Shown: in pieces, positions 46,131 through 54,485 of the stretch
How positions within the stretch are numbered: the stretch's first letter is position 1
Layout: every line of letters starts with the position of its first letter
Source of the DNA: Bacteroidales bacterium
GTDB taxonomy: Bacteria > Bacteroidota > Bacteroidia > Bacteroidales > UBA932
Assembly (NCBI GenBank): GCA_024401995.1
Contig: JAKSJZ010000002.1
Coordinates: forward strand, 1 to 64,000
DNA: 64,000 bases
Direction of reading: 5' to 3'
Program-made: the position numbers and the translations under genes
The notes under the pieces: model-generated
Told to the model about the DNA's origin: nothing
What the model saw: the letters and a program-made list of their open reading frames with translations, nothing else
Database searches by the model: none

Positions 46131-48580
46131 CTGGAGTAAACCGTCACCCTGGCCCCGTTGTGAAGCAGGGTCATCACCTCCTTGACGGACTGGGCGCTCA
46201 CGCTCTTTATCTGTTCCCGATAACGGGACGTGTAGTCCTTGCCGCAGGAATATCTCAGCCGTATGAATTCCCAGGCCGTCGACGGGTTGGAAACGGAATA
46301 ATCCATAAATTGGAGTATTGCATCCTTTGCGGTGTTCATTTCCGCCGCATCGGGAAGTTTCGTGAACGTTTCCGGGAGGGCGGCCTTTACGGCAGCCGTC
46401 GCCTGTGAAACGTCCGCCACGCTTACCGATGAAGGCAGGGTCGACGGATTGCAGGCTTCAATCTTTATGGACATTCCGAGACGTTCGCTCGGGAAAATTT
46501 CGTAGGAGGTGGTGACGGATGAGCGGAACCCCATCGGGTGGAGGATTGCCGCAAGTCTGGCCCTGACGACTTCCGCTCCGGCCTCGAGAGCAAAGAGCCT
46601 TGCCGGGGTCAGAGGGGCTATCGCGGCGCGTGAAAAGAGGGCGAACCCGTTGTCGGACACGGCCTCGAGCGTGGCTTCTCCGGCCCTCTGCCTGTAAGTC
46701 GTGTTGGGGCGTTTTGACGTCGTGCCGTCAGTCCTGAATCCTCCGACAGTCTCTGACAGGAGCTGCAGAAGCGCCTTTTCCTCTATGTCTCCCGATATGA
46801 AAAGAATACCGTCCTGCGACGCGCAGAATCTGGAATTGAAATACTGCTCGGCTTTCGAGGGAAAGTCCTTCGCCAACTTTGCAGGGTCGCGGAATGCTCC
46901 GGCATACCGGAAATCGGGCCTCATTGCGGAATCGGCCCTGCAATAAGCGTAGTCTTCCGAACTGCGGCTTGCCCTGGTTTCAAGTTCCGCACAGCGCCGG
47001 AAATATTCGAATTCGCCGGCATCGGCCGGCTCGTGAGCCCGCGTGGTGGCTATTATTGCATCCAGGGCCGTCTGAAGGCTTTCAACGGCAGTGGTCCCCG
47101 ATATCGTTATGTCCGACAGGCTTGCGTCTGCAGTCAGCGACACCCCATACCCCTGGAGCGTGCCGAAGAACTGCCGGGCAGGGATGCCGGCGATTTTGCC
47201 CAGGGCCAGCATGCTTTTCAGGTAATTCGTCTCGGCCGGCTTTATGCCCGGTATCATCGAAGCGTCTCCACGGACGGCGTATCCCACCATCACGCGCCCC
47301 GGCCGGTACGTGCTTTTCCTGTAAATGGCCTTGACGCCGTTGGAAAACAGTATCAGGGTGCCGCCAATCGAGGGTTCGGCGGACGTTGACTTGACCTTCA
47401 CGCGCTGCCTGAACGAGGCCAGCGTGTCCAGGACGGCTGCGGACGGGTTGCTGAACTGACGCTCGGCGGGGCGGTCGGCGAGACTGGCGCAGAAGTTGTT
47501 GAAGGCGTCGAGGGCGCCGGCTCCCGAAAGCCTGTGGGTGGAGAAGAAATTGTTCAGCGTAGTGGCGGAGGCGAGGTTCGTTCCGAGAAGGATGTGGTCG
47601 ATGCAGCGTCCCGCAAGTTCGCCGTTCGAAAACGGCCCGACCATCCTCCTCGAGTCGGTGGCTCTCGATGCGGCCTCGAACTCATCCGGTGATGCCGGGT
47701 GGAGTACGATGGAATGGAACGAGTCAATCAGCAGATCCCACGCTTTCCCGGCATCGGCCTCGTTGCACCGGAAGGAGACCGTGATTTTGTCATAACCGTC
47801 TCCGGAGAGCGGAGGGGTATGGTTGTAGTCAAGCCCGCAGATAGCTATCCCGTCCGACTTGCAGTATTCCTGAAAGCGTATGGACGCAATGTCGGCGAAA
47901 ATGTTGCAGAGTGATTCGGTCACGTATGGGAGCGGGGTGGCGAGCTTGTCGCGGGAGACACCCGGCACGCTGAGCGTCGCCTTCACCGTGGAGATGCCGC
48001 CGGACGTGGAAAATTCGCGCCGGAAGGGCATTGCAACCGGTGTCTGCGGCGCCTGCCTCTCTTCGGGAACGGTTATGCCGGGGACCAGCATCGAGAGGAC
48101 GCTTATCTTGCGTCTGGTTTCTTCGGCGTTGACGTCTCCGGCTATGATGAGGGTTTGCTTTCCCTTGAAGTCGAGAGCGAGGTCATAGAGCAGCAGCAGC
48201 GTCGAATCGATGACCGGCTCCCTTCCTGTGGGCACGTTGTCGAAATGGAAGGCCATCGCCCCCGGATGGCTGCGGACAAATCCGCCTTCTCCGAAACCCA
48301 CGCCGTTCGAAGCAAGGTATGCTGTGGGATTGGCGATGCCATAGTGGAAGCACGAATCGAGATCCGCGCGCATCTGCTCCCGGTCATCCCTGCCCTTCTG
48401 GAGCAGGATGAAATTCGCTTTCCCCTTCGGGATATTACCCGGGGCAATCATATAATCCATCCCGTTGGGCAACGTGCCCGAAAGGATCGAGGCGTCTCTC
48501 CCGAATTCGGGAAGCTTGGGCTGGGCCAGGGCTGCAGCGGCACACAGCGCGGTGATAATCAGAACGATGAATCTTTTCAT
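46127..48580 (-). CDS. Exported M16-like protein lacking the zinc-binding motif (pseudopeptidase)
   Basis: This 817-residue protein has a signal peptide (MKRFIVLIITALCAAAALA). The opening LSGTLPNGMDYMI and repeated alpha/beta halves resemble M16 (pitrilysin/insulinase) peptidases of Bacteroidales. Where the HxxEH motif should be, after about 40 residues, the sequence reads DSCFHYGIANPTAYLAS, without HFLEH. No other HxxEH is visible. It therefore probably acts as a chaperone-like or partner subunit. It is first in the operon with DUF3109 and aminopeptidase P. Confidence 0.75.
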   Translation of the reverse strand: MKRFIVLIITALCAAAALAQPKLPEFGRDASILSGTLPNGMDYMIAPGNIPKGKANFILLQKGRDDREQMRADLDSCFHYGIANPTAYLASNGVGFGEGGFVRSHPGAMAFHFDNVPTGREPVIDSTLLLLYDLALDFKGKQTLIIAGDVNAEETRRKISVLSMLVPGITVPEERQAPQTPVAMPFRREFSTSGGISTVKATLSVPGVSRDKLATPLPYVTESLCNIFADIASIRFQEYCKSDGIAICGLDYNHTPPLSGDGYDKITVSFRCNEADAGKAWDLLIDSFHSIVLHPASPDEFEAASRATDSRRMVGPFSNGELAGRCIDHILLGTNLASATTLNNFFSTHRLSGAGALDAFNNFCASLADRPAERQFSNPSAAVLDTLASFRQRVKVKSTSAEPSIGGTLILFSNGVKAIYRKSTYRPGRVMVGYAVRGDASMIPGIKPAETNYLKSMLALGKIAGIPARQFFGTLQGYGVSLTADASLSDITISGTTAVESLQTALDAIIATTRAHEPADAGEFEYFRRCAELETRASRSSEDYAYCRADSAMRPDFRYAGAFRDPAKLAKDFPSKAEQYFNSRFCASQDGILFISGDIEEKALLQLLSETVGGFRTDGTTSKRPNTTYRQRAGEATLEAVSDNGFALFSRAAIAPLTPARLFALEAGAEVVRARLAAILHPMGFRSSVTTSYEIFPSERLGMSIKIEACNPSTLPSSVSVADVSQATAAVKAALPETFTKLPDAAEMNTAKDAILQFMDYSVSNPSTAWEFIRLRYSCGKDYTSRYREQIKSVSAQSVKEVMTLLHNGARVTVYSR

Positions 48581-48593
48581 AAACGTGACAACG

Positions 48594-48601
48594 CAAAATT
48601 A
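48594..48601 (-). promoter_or_regulatory. -7 promoter element (TAATTTTG, minus strand) of the M16-like gene
   Basis: On the minus strand the sequence matches TAnnTTTG and ends 13 bp before the start codon at 48580. Confidence 0.5.
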
Positions 48602-48653
48602 TGAGAAATAGAAATAAAAGTCAAAAGAATTTCCGATACGGATAGAAAATTGT

Positions 48654-48661
48654 TAGATTTG
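48654..48661 (+). promoter_or_regulatory. -7 promoter element (TAGATTTG) of the exported-protein operon
   Basis: This TAnnTTTG match lies 39 bp before the first gene of the seven-gene exported operon. It forms a divergent pair with the M16-like promoter about 55 bp away. The region is AT-rich. Confidence 0.55.
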
Positions 48662-48700
48662 CAGGAAATGTGACAAAGGGTTAACAGAAATTTCACAGTT

Positions 48701-49201
48701 ATGAAGAACAGGATTTTATCATCTGCCGTAATTCTTGCGCTGGCGCTGTCTTTCTGCCAGTCGGCATCGGCCGCCAAGCCGAAGCCGCTCAAGGGAGAGG
48801 AAAGGTATCATTATGATATAGAGTACATCAAATCCGGAGGAGACGGGGTCTCCACCGTAGACGTTTTCGCTTATGGCAAGAATCAGAAGGAGGCGTGGAA
48901 CCGTTGCGAGATGTCTGCCGTCCACGGGGTGATCTTCAAGGGCTACTCCGGGCAGGGCAGTTATCAGCCGCCTATTGTCAGGAGTGCCACGGGGTATAGC
49001 GACAACGCGGATTTCTTCGACAATTTCTTCAGCAACGGCGAGTACCGCAGGTATGTCTCCGGGGTTGTGGAAGGCAGCCAGAGGGTTATCAAAATCAAGG
49101 GCGGAGTCAAGGTCGAGTGCATAGTCAACGTCGACGTCAGGCTTCTCCGCAAGCATCTCGAGGAGGCGGGTATCGCCAGAGGTTTGAGTTCCGGATTCTA
49201 G
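48701..49201 (+). CDS. Exported protein, paralogue of the protein at 49821
   Basis: This 166-residue protein has a signal peptide (cleavage after SASA). The mature part contains DVFAYGKNQKEAWNRCEMSA, VIFKGYSG, ADFFDNFFSNGEYRRYVSG and a C-terminal RLLRKHLEEAGI. The same blocks recur in the same order in the protein at 49821, so the two are duplicates. The small alpha/beta pattern (strand, conserved AW, helix ending VIFKG, strands) resembles the N-terminal domain of FlgT/LPP20-type envelope proteins; this likeness is from memory and weak. It is the first gene of the operon; the next begins 3 bp after its stop. Confidence 0.8.
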   Translation: MKNRILSSAVILALALSFCQSASAAKPKPLKGEERYHYDIEYIKSGGDGVSTVDVFAYGKNQKEAWNRCEMSAVHGVIFKGYSGQGSYQPPIVRSATGYSDNADFFDNFFSNGEYRRYVSGVVEGSQRVIKIKGGVKVECIVNVDVRLLRKHLEEAGIARGLSSGF

Positions 49202-49204
49202 ATT

Positions 49205-49816
49205 ATGAAAAGGGTTGTTTCGATTTTGTCCCTGCTGCTGTTCGGGTGCCTGTTTCTCGGAGCGCAGAATCTTCCGGAAGGAGTTGTTATGCCGGATGCC
49301 CCCGGTACTGCCCCCTATGTTGATTACAGGAGCAAGGTGAGCGGTTTCTGGGCTGGTGTCGATGTCGGTTCGGGTGTCAGCCTCAATGTCGACCCCGCGT
49401 ACAAGGCATCCGTTACAGCGGATGTCCACGCGGTCGCCGGATACCGTTTCAACAGTTTCATAATGGTGGGTGTGGGCGCCGGCGTGAAAGTCTATGCGCT
49501 GCCGGGCAGCCGTGTCGACGCGAAGTACCCCGGCAACATAGTTTCGATACCGGTGTTCCTCAATGCGCGTGGCGTGATGATGAACCCGCGCAGCCGCGTC
49601 GTACTCCCCTGCTGGTCGATGGACGCGGGCTATTCTTTCTTTGACGGCGTGTATGTGTCACCGATGCTCGGAATAAGGGTGGGCAGTGCGGAGAGGCATC
49701 ACTTTGTGGCCGGCCTGGCCTATGTGCTTCAAGGCGCCGAGGTGCACACGACCGTCGACGGTTCCGCTCCCGGATATGTTCATTCCCTGCAGCTCAAGTT
49801 AGGTTATCAATTCTAG
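49205..49816 (+). CDS. Small outer-membrane beta-barrel-like protein
   Basis: This 203-residue protein has a signal peptide (cleaved near LGAQ). The body shows alternating hydrophobic/polar strands with Gly and aromatic residues (SGFWAGVDVGSGVSLNVD, VAGYRFNSFIMVGVGAGVK, DAGYSFFDGVYVSPMLGIRVG) and ends LQLKLGYQF, with a terminal Phe as required by the BAM complex. About eight strands are likely. It lies between the two paralogues at 48701 and 49821, which suggests they work at the outer membrane with it. Confidence 0.8.
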   Translation: MKRVVSILSLLLFGCLFLGAQNLPEGVVMPDAPGTAPYVDYRSKVSGFWAGVDVGSGVSLNVDPAYKASVTADVHAVAGYRFNSFIMVGVGAGVKVYALPGSRVDAKYPGNIVSIPVFLNARGVMMNPRSRVVLPCWSMDAGYSFFDGVYVSPMLGIRVGSAERHHFVAGLAYVLQGAEVHTTVDGSAPGYVHSLQLKLGYQF

Positions 49817-49820
49817 AAAG

Positions 49821-50297
49821 ATGAAAAGGATATTATTGGCAGTAATGATGGTATGTGCGCTGGCATCCTGCCACGTTTCATACAATTCCGTGGCGACCTA
49901 CAACAGCGGCGCCACCAAATTCGTGAAGATCGAGGGGGACGGCTCCATCACCGTGCGTGCTTCCGCGCAGGGCAGAAATTACGGAGACGCCTGGGACCAG
50001 GCCTGCAAGCGTGCCGTACGGGAAGTGATTTTCAAGGGCATAGAGGTGCCGGGAAACAGTTTTATGTCCAAGCCTCTTGTCACGGAAGTCAATGCCGAGG
50101 AGAAGTACCAGGATTTCTTCAACGTGTTCTTTATGGACAAGGGTGACTATACCCGGTTCGCGAGCATGGAGGACAAGCGCACCGGATCCACGGTGGAGAC
50201 CAAGGCCGATGCGATGGTGAAGCAGACGCTTACGATACGCGTTCTCCGTTCCGAACTGAAGCAGTATCTTGTCGAGCACGGTATCATCAAACTCTGA
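49821..50297 (+). CDS. Lipoprotein, paralogue of the protein at 48701
   Basis: This 158-residue protein has a lipoprotein signal (ALASC, Cys17). It shares ASAQGRNYGDAWDQACKRAV, VIFKGIE, YQDFFNVFFMDKGDYTRFAS and a final RVLRSELKQYLVEHGI with the protein at 48701. One copy is lipidated and the other soluble, so they may sit on the membrane and in the periplasm respectively. The gaps to its neighbours are 4 and 17 bp. Function unknown. Confidence 0.82.
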   Translation: MKRILLAVMMVCALASCHVSYNSVATYNSGATKFVKIEGDGSITVRASAQGRNYGDAWDQACKRAVREVIFKGIEVPGNSFMSKPLVTEVNAEEKYQDFFNVFFMDKGDYTRFASMEDKRTGSTVETKADAMVKQTLTIRVLRSELKQYLVEHGIIKL

Positions 50298-50314
50298 AAA
50301 CAATCAATACGGAT

Positions 50315-51262
50315 ATGAAAAGATTCTTATCGATCGCCGCGCTTGCGGTGATGTTCTCCGCGGTCGCGGCCGCTCAGGCGAAGAAGCCCTCCCTTATGGT
50401 TGTGCCCAGCGATTTGTGGTGCAACATCAACGGATATATGACGGTCGAGGACAATATGGGAGAGCAGATTCCCGTCCCTGACTATCGCAAGGCACTTATG
50501 AGCAACCAGTATCTGCTTCCTGTCATCTCAAGGATAAACGGTATGATGGCTGACAGGGGGTTCCCGCTCAAGAATCTCGAGACGGAGATAAAGTCAATCA
50601 ACTCGACGTCGGCCGAAGAGGCGGCGATTTCGTCAAAAAGCGGCTCCGAGGTTCGCAGTTCGATGTTGGCGCAACTTCGTCAGAGGTCGAGGGCCGATAT
50701 CATCCTCCAGTTGAGCTGGAGCATAAACGAGACCGGCCCGAAGCGTTCCGTGACCTACACGCTGCAGGGGCTCGATTCATATACCGACAAGGAGATAGCA
50801 ACCTCCACCGGTACGGGCGAGCCTTCCTTCACCGCCGAGATTCCCGTCCTTCTCGAAGAGGCTGTGAACAGGCATATGGACGAGTTCTGCGACAGGCTCC
50901 AGACTCACTTCGACGACCTCCTCACCAACGGACGCGAGGTGTCGATGAACGTCAAGGTGTTCGACAATGACGCCGGCTCTGATCTGGAGACCGAATTCGA
51001 CGGTAGCGAATTGAGGGAAATCATAGAGAACTGGGTGTATGACAATACGGTCAGCCACAGGTTCAGCCTTGTTGACGAGACGGAAGTCAATATGAATTTT
51101 GACGAAGTGCGTATCCCCATCTATGACGAGAGGGGCAGGGCTATGGCCGCGTCGCATTTCGGGCGCAGCCTTCAGAAATACCTGAAGGACAAGTTCCAGA
51201 TTGCGGCGAAAGTTGACAATGCCGGTCTGGGCCTGGTCAATGTTTATCTTTTCAATAATTGA
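50315..51262 (+). CDS. DUF6175 family exported protein
   Basis: This 315-residue protein has a signal peptide (cleaved after AAAQA). The mature start KKPSLMVVPSDLWCNINGYM, then ISRINGMMADRGFPLKNLE, ADIILQLSWSINETGP and the GTGEPSFTAEIPVLLEEAV segment match what I know as DUF6175 in Bacteroidales. The layout (N-terminal VVPSD strand, helix that distinguishes family members, middle domain describing 'undefined strands plus GTG') recalls CsgG/LpoB-type periplasmic domains, but this is only a structural impression. It is the fourth gene of the exported operon. Confidence 0.78.
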   Translation: MKRFLSIAALAVMFSAVAAAQAKKPSLMVVPSDLWCNINGYMTVEDNMGEQIPVPDYRKALMSNQYLLPVISRINGMMADRGFPLKNLETEIKSINSTSAEEAAISSKSGSEVRSSMLAQLRQRSRADIILQLSWSINETGPKRSVTYTLQGLDSYTDKEIATSTGTGEPSFTAEIPVLLEEAVNRHMDEFCDRLQTHFDDLLTNGREVSMNVKVFDNDAGSDLETEFDGSELREIIENWVYDNTVSHRFSLVDETEVNMNFDEVRIPIYDERGRAMAASHFGRSLQKYLKDKFQIAAKVDNAGLGLVNVYLFNN

Positions 51263-51267
51263 TAGCC

Positions 51268-52200
51268 ATGAAGAAGATGATAGTTGCGGCGGCGTTGTTC
51301 CTTGCCGCCATATCGGCCGCCCAGACTCCGACTGGAGTTCCGATGACGGTGTATATTGACCCGGAGGTGTCGAATCTGCCCGAGCAGACCGGAGAACTGC
51401 TTGCCGGGAGACTGAAGGCGGCCATTGCCAACAGCGGTATGGGGGCGACGGACGATGTCACCCAGTTCTACCTGTCCGCCAAGTCATTCCCTCTCGAGAA
51501 GCATACCGTACCCGGTACGCCGGCCAAGTATTTCAGCACCTCGGAGATATATCTGTATGTCATAGATGCCGCGTCGAAGAAGGAGTTCGCCTCGATGTCC
51601 ATCGAGACAAAGGGGGTCGGCAACAGCGAGCAACAGGCCGCGACCAGCGGAATCAAGGAGTTCAAGGCCGCAAACCCCAGGCTCATTGCTTTCCTGAAGG
51701 AATCGAACGGCAAGATTATCGACTATTACAATTCGCAGTACAGGAATATAATAGCGGCCGCCAATGCGCTTGCGCTCACACACAAGTACGAGGAGGCGCT
51801 TTTCCGTCTGGCCTGCGTCCCCGAAGCCTGCATAGGCTATCAGCAGGCCGTGGAAGCAGCCCTTGACATTTATCGCAAGTATCTTGACGACAAGTCTTTC
51901 AAGGCTCTTGCGAAGGCCCGCGCCATCTGGAATGCCGGCCAGGATTCCTATGCGGCGGCGGAAGCCGGGGAATGGATTGCGCAGGTTGATCCCGAGTCGA
52001 AGCACTATCAGGCGGCCATCGAGCTCAATGCGGAAATCAAGGCCCGGGTTCACAGCGACATAGATTACTACCGCAAGCTTGAGGAACGCGACGCGAAGTG
52101 GGCTCATCAGGAGACAATGACCGGGATAGAGGCCTGGAAGCAGGTCGGAGTTGCTTATGGCAACGGGCAGAAGTCGATGTATTATAAATCCACGTTTTGA
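51268..52200 (+). CDS. Exported protein of unknown function
   Basis: This protein has 310 residues from ATG 51268 (an upstream in-frame TTG is inside the previous stop region). The signal peptide ends near ISAAQ. The first half has mixed strands (MTVYIDPEVSNLPEQTGELL, AKYFSTSEIYLYVIDAASKK); the second half is helical with Ala/Tyr/Lys-rich repeats (ALTHKYEEALFRLACVPEA, AALDIYRKYLDDKSFKALAK) that look like TPR or SEL1-type helices. No catalytic motif is visible. It lies 5 bp after the DUF6175 gene and 10 bp before the next. Confidence 0.75.
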   Translation: MKKMIVAAALFLAAISAAQTPTGVPMTVYIDPEVSNLPEQTGELLAGRLKAAIANSGMGATDDVTQFYLSAKSFPLEKHTVPGTPAKYFSTSEIYLYVIDAASKKEFASMSIETKGVGNSEQQAATSGIKEFKAANPRLIAFLKESNGKIIDYYNSQYRNIIAAANALALTHKYEEALFRLACVPEACIGYQQAVEAALDIYRKYLDDKSFKALAKARAIWNAGQDSYAAAEAGEWIAQVDPESKHYQAAIELNAEIKARVHSDIDYYRKLEERDAKWAHQETMTGIEAWKQVGVAYGNGQKSMYYKSTF

Positions 52201-52210
52201 CGTTTGACCG

Positions 52211-53539
52211 ATGAACAGGGTGTTTGTTACGGTGGCGGTCTTGCTCCTTTCCTTGATGGCCGGGGCGCAGGTGAATGAGAACGGCGAACTTCTGAAGTAC
52301 AGGAGAAGTTCGCTGTATTCAGTGCTGCTGTCGCATTCCGGCCTGGCTTTCTCGGAGCAGATAGAGTCCGCGTTCGACAGTGTTCCGATACCGGACAAGT
52401 TCAATGACCACAACCTGAAGATAAGGACGTTCGAGTCCACAGCAGTCAAGGCGCGTCACGACGGAAAGGAAAAGATGACGGACAATATGGCCGACATAGA
52501 CAGGTTCGTCACGGACAACAGGATTCCTGCGGAACTTGTCGCGAAGTGGTTCGACAGGGATCCCGTTTCCGGGGGCTTCGATATGGCGCTCATTCAGGAA
52601 AGGGGCTTTTACGATGCGTCCAAGGTCGACATCAATGCCGCGGAGGTGTCCGGGAGGGGCCTTGCGGTGCTCGGAGATGCCGGAGAGGGCCTCATAGGGA
52701 ATACGTTTATGCTTGTCAGTGATATCACGTATGTTGACAAGGGAGAAGTCTCGAAGGGCGTGGCATCCGGGATAACAGTTGTTGCCGGGCTGGCGGGGCT
52801 GTTCCTGGGGTCGAAGGAGATAATCGATGCCGGCAAGAGTGTCGCCGACGCGACCCAGGAGATAGACGGATTCACCGTGAACATAACCTCGTATCTTTAC
52901 CGTCTCGTGTGGGACGAGGAGGCGATGGGTACTTTCTACAGGCAATATTGGTTCCCGGCTGGCGTGGAGAACCCGGAAAGAAGGGAAGCCTTTGACAACA
53001 GCGGCGAGTTCCGGCTGGAGTATATAGGGCAGACCAGAACTTCCGCGGCCATTCTTTCCTCCAGGAGTTTCTCCACGCTGACAAAGCAGGAGCAGATGGT
53101 CAAGGCCTGTGCCCGTGCAGTGGATAAGGCTATAGTCGAACTTCAGCGTCAGTATGACGAGTTCAAGGTAAACGTTCCCATATATCGGGTGGCGGAGAAC
53201 CGGAAGACCGTGGAGGTGAAGATAGGGCTCAAGGAGGGAATCAACGAGAAGTCGGAGTTTGAGATTCTTGCTCCTGTCGAGGATGAGAAGGGGAGAATCC
53301 GTTACAACTCCGTGGGCAGGCTGAAGCCGGTGCCCGGCGAGATATGGGACAACCGCTTCGGGGCTCTGGAAGAGGCGCAGATGCTCGAGGCCGCCAAGGC
53401 GGCGGGAGAAAGAGTCAAGGGGGGAGAAGTTGACCTCAAGTCGGCATCTCTTACGGCTACGACTTTCAAGGTCCTTGGAGGCTCCAACCAGATATATCCG
53501 GGGTGTCTGATACGTGAGGTTACAATCAAGGGTAAATAA
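52211..53539 (+). CDS. Exported protein with FlgT-C-like terminal beta domain
   Basis: This 442-residue protein has a signal peptide (cleaved near AGAQ). A central Gly/Ala-rich hydrophobic segment (ASGITVVAGLAGLFLGSK, about 184-201) could insert into or lie on a membrane. The last 130 residues (KTVEVKIGLKEGINEKSEFE, then VGRLKPVPG and YPGCLIREV) form a beta pattern like the C-terminal domain of flagellar assembly protein FlgT. No enzyme motif is visible. It is the sixth gene of the operon. Confidence 0.75.
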   Translation: MNRVFVTVAVLLLSLMAGAQVNENGELLKYRRSSLYSVLLSHSGLAFSEQIESAFDSVPIPDKFNDHNLKIRTFESTAVKARHDGKEKMTDNMADIDRFVTDNRIPAELVAKWFDRDPVSGGFDMALIQERGFYDASKVDINAAEVSGRGLAVLGDAGEGLIGNTFMLVSDITYVDKGEVSKGVASGITVVAGLAGLFLGSKEIIDAGKSVADATQEIDGFTVNITSYLYRLVWDEEAMGTFYRQYWFPAGVENPERREAFDNSGEFRLEYIGQTRTSAAILSSRSFSTLTKQEQMVKACARAVDKAIVELQRQYDEFKVNVPIYRVAENRKTVEVKIGLKEGINEKSEFEILAPVEDEKGRIRYNSVGRLKPVPGEIWDNRFGALEEAQMLEAAKAAGERVKGGEVDLKSASLTATTFKVLGGSNQIYPGCLIREVTIKGK

Positions 53540-53558
53540 TTCAATACAACCAATTGAT

Positions 53559-54485
53559 ATGAAAAAGATTTTTGTTTCGATTATTGCACTTTGCATTTGT
53601 GCAGGGGCTTTCGCCCAGGACATGGCGCAGGCCACCGAGCAGGCACAGCAGGCCCAGGAGGCGTTTGGCAACGGAGATTATGAAGCGGCATTGGCCGGAT
53701 TCCGCGAGGCTCTTGCCGGGGCCGAGGCTGCCGGGGAGGAAGGGCTTCAACTTGCGGAGACCTGCAAGAAGGCCATTCCGCAGATTCTTATGTCGTTGGG
53801 AAAGAAGAAGTTGTCCGAGTCCGACTTTGACGGGGCCGTAGCGGCTCTCGGAGAGGCCACGAAGGCTGCCGGAGAGTATGGCCTTGACGAATTTACGGAA
53901 AAGGCGGACGCGCTTGTCCCCATATTCCTGATGCAGAAAGGCAATGCGCTTCTTAACGTCAAGAATTTCGACGGGGCCGTCGAGGCATATAAGGAGCTTA
54001 TAGGAAGGGATCCAGAGAACGGCGCGGCTCATCTGCGTCTCGGAACTGCATTTGCCGGCAAGGGTGATGTTTCCGCGGCGGAGGAGGCGTTCAAGAAAGC
54101 AATCTCCTGCGGTGAGGGTGAAAAGGCTTCCAAGCAGTGCGCCAATATGTTTCTCAAGCAGGCAGCCGCCCGTCTCAAGGCCAAGGATTTCCAGGGAGCG
54201 GCTGACAATGCCGTCAAGTCAAACGATTATCTGGCTACGCCCCAGGCCTGCCAGATTGCCGGGCAGGGTTTCCAGCTCCTGAAGAACAATACGGAGGCGG
54301 CCAAATATTTCGTGAAGTATCTCGAACTTGCTCCCAATGCGAAGAATGCGGGGCAGATAGCCTATACGCTCGGCGCTCTTTTCCAGCAGGCCGGCGACAA
54401 GGCAAAAGCCAAGGAATATTACCAGAAGGCTTCGTCAGACCCTACTTATGGGGCTGAAGCGGCGAAGCTTGCCGCATCTCTTTGA
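53559..54485 (+). CDS. Periplasmic tetratricopeptide-repeat protein
   Basis: This 308-residue protein starts at ATG 53559 (MKKIFVSIIALCICAGAFA signal). TPR units are visible as A-(x)3-G-x(6)-A helices, for example QAQEAFGNGDYEAALAGFRE, KGNALLNVKNFDGAVEAYKE and AAHLRLGTAFAGKGDVSAAE. Such proteins act as scaffolds for complexes. It ends the run of exported proteins; its stop overlaps the next start (TGATG). Confidence 0.88.
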   Translation: MKKIFVSIIALCICAGAFAQDMAQATEQAQQAQEAFGNGDYEAALAGFREALAGAEAAGEEGLQLAETCKKAIPQILMSLGKKKLSESDFDGAVAALGEATKAAGEYGLDEFTEKADALVPIFLMQKGNALLNVKNFDGAVEAYKELIGRDPENGAAHLRLGTAFAGKGDVSAAEEAFKKAISCGEGEKASKQCANMFLKQAAARLKAKDFQGAADNAVKSNDYLATPQACQIAGQGFQLLKNNTEAAKYFVKYLELAPNAKNAGQIAYTLGALFQQAGDKAKAKEYYQKASSDPTYGAEAAKLAASL

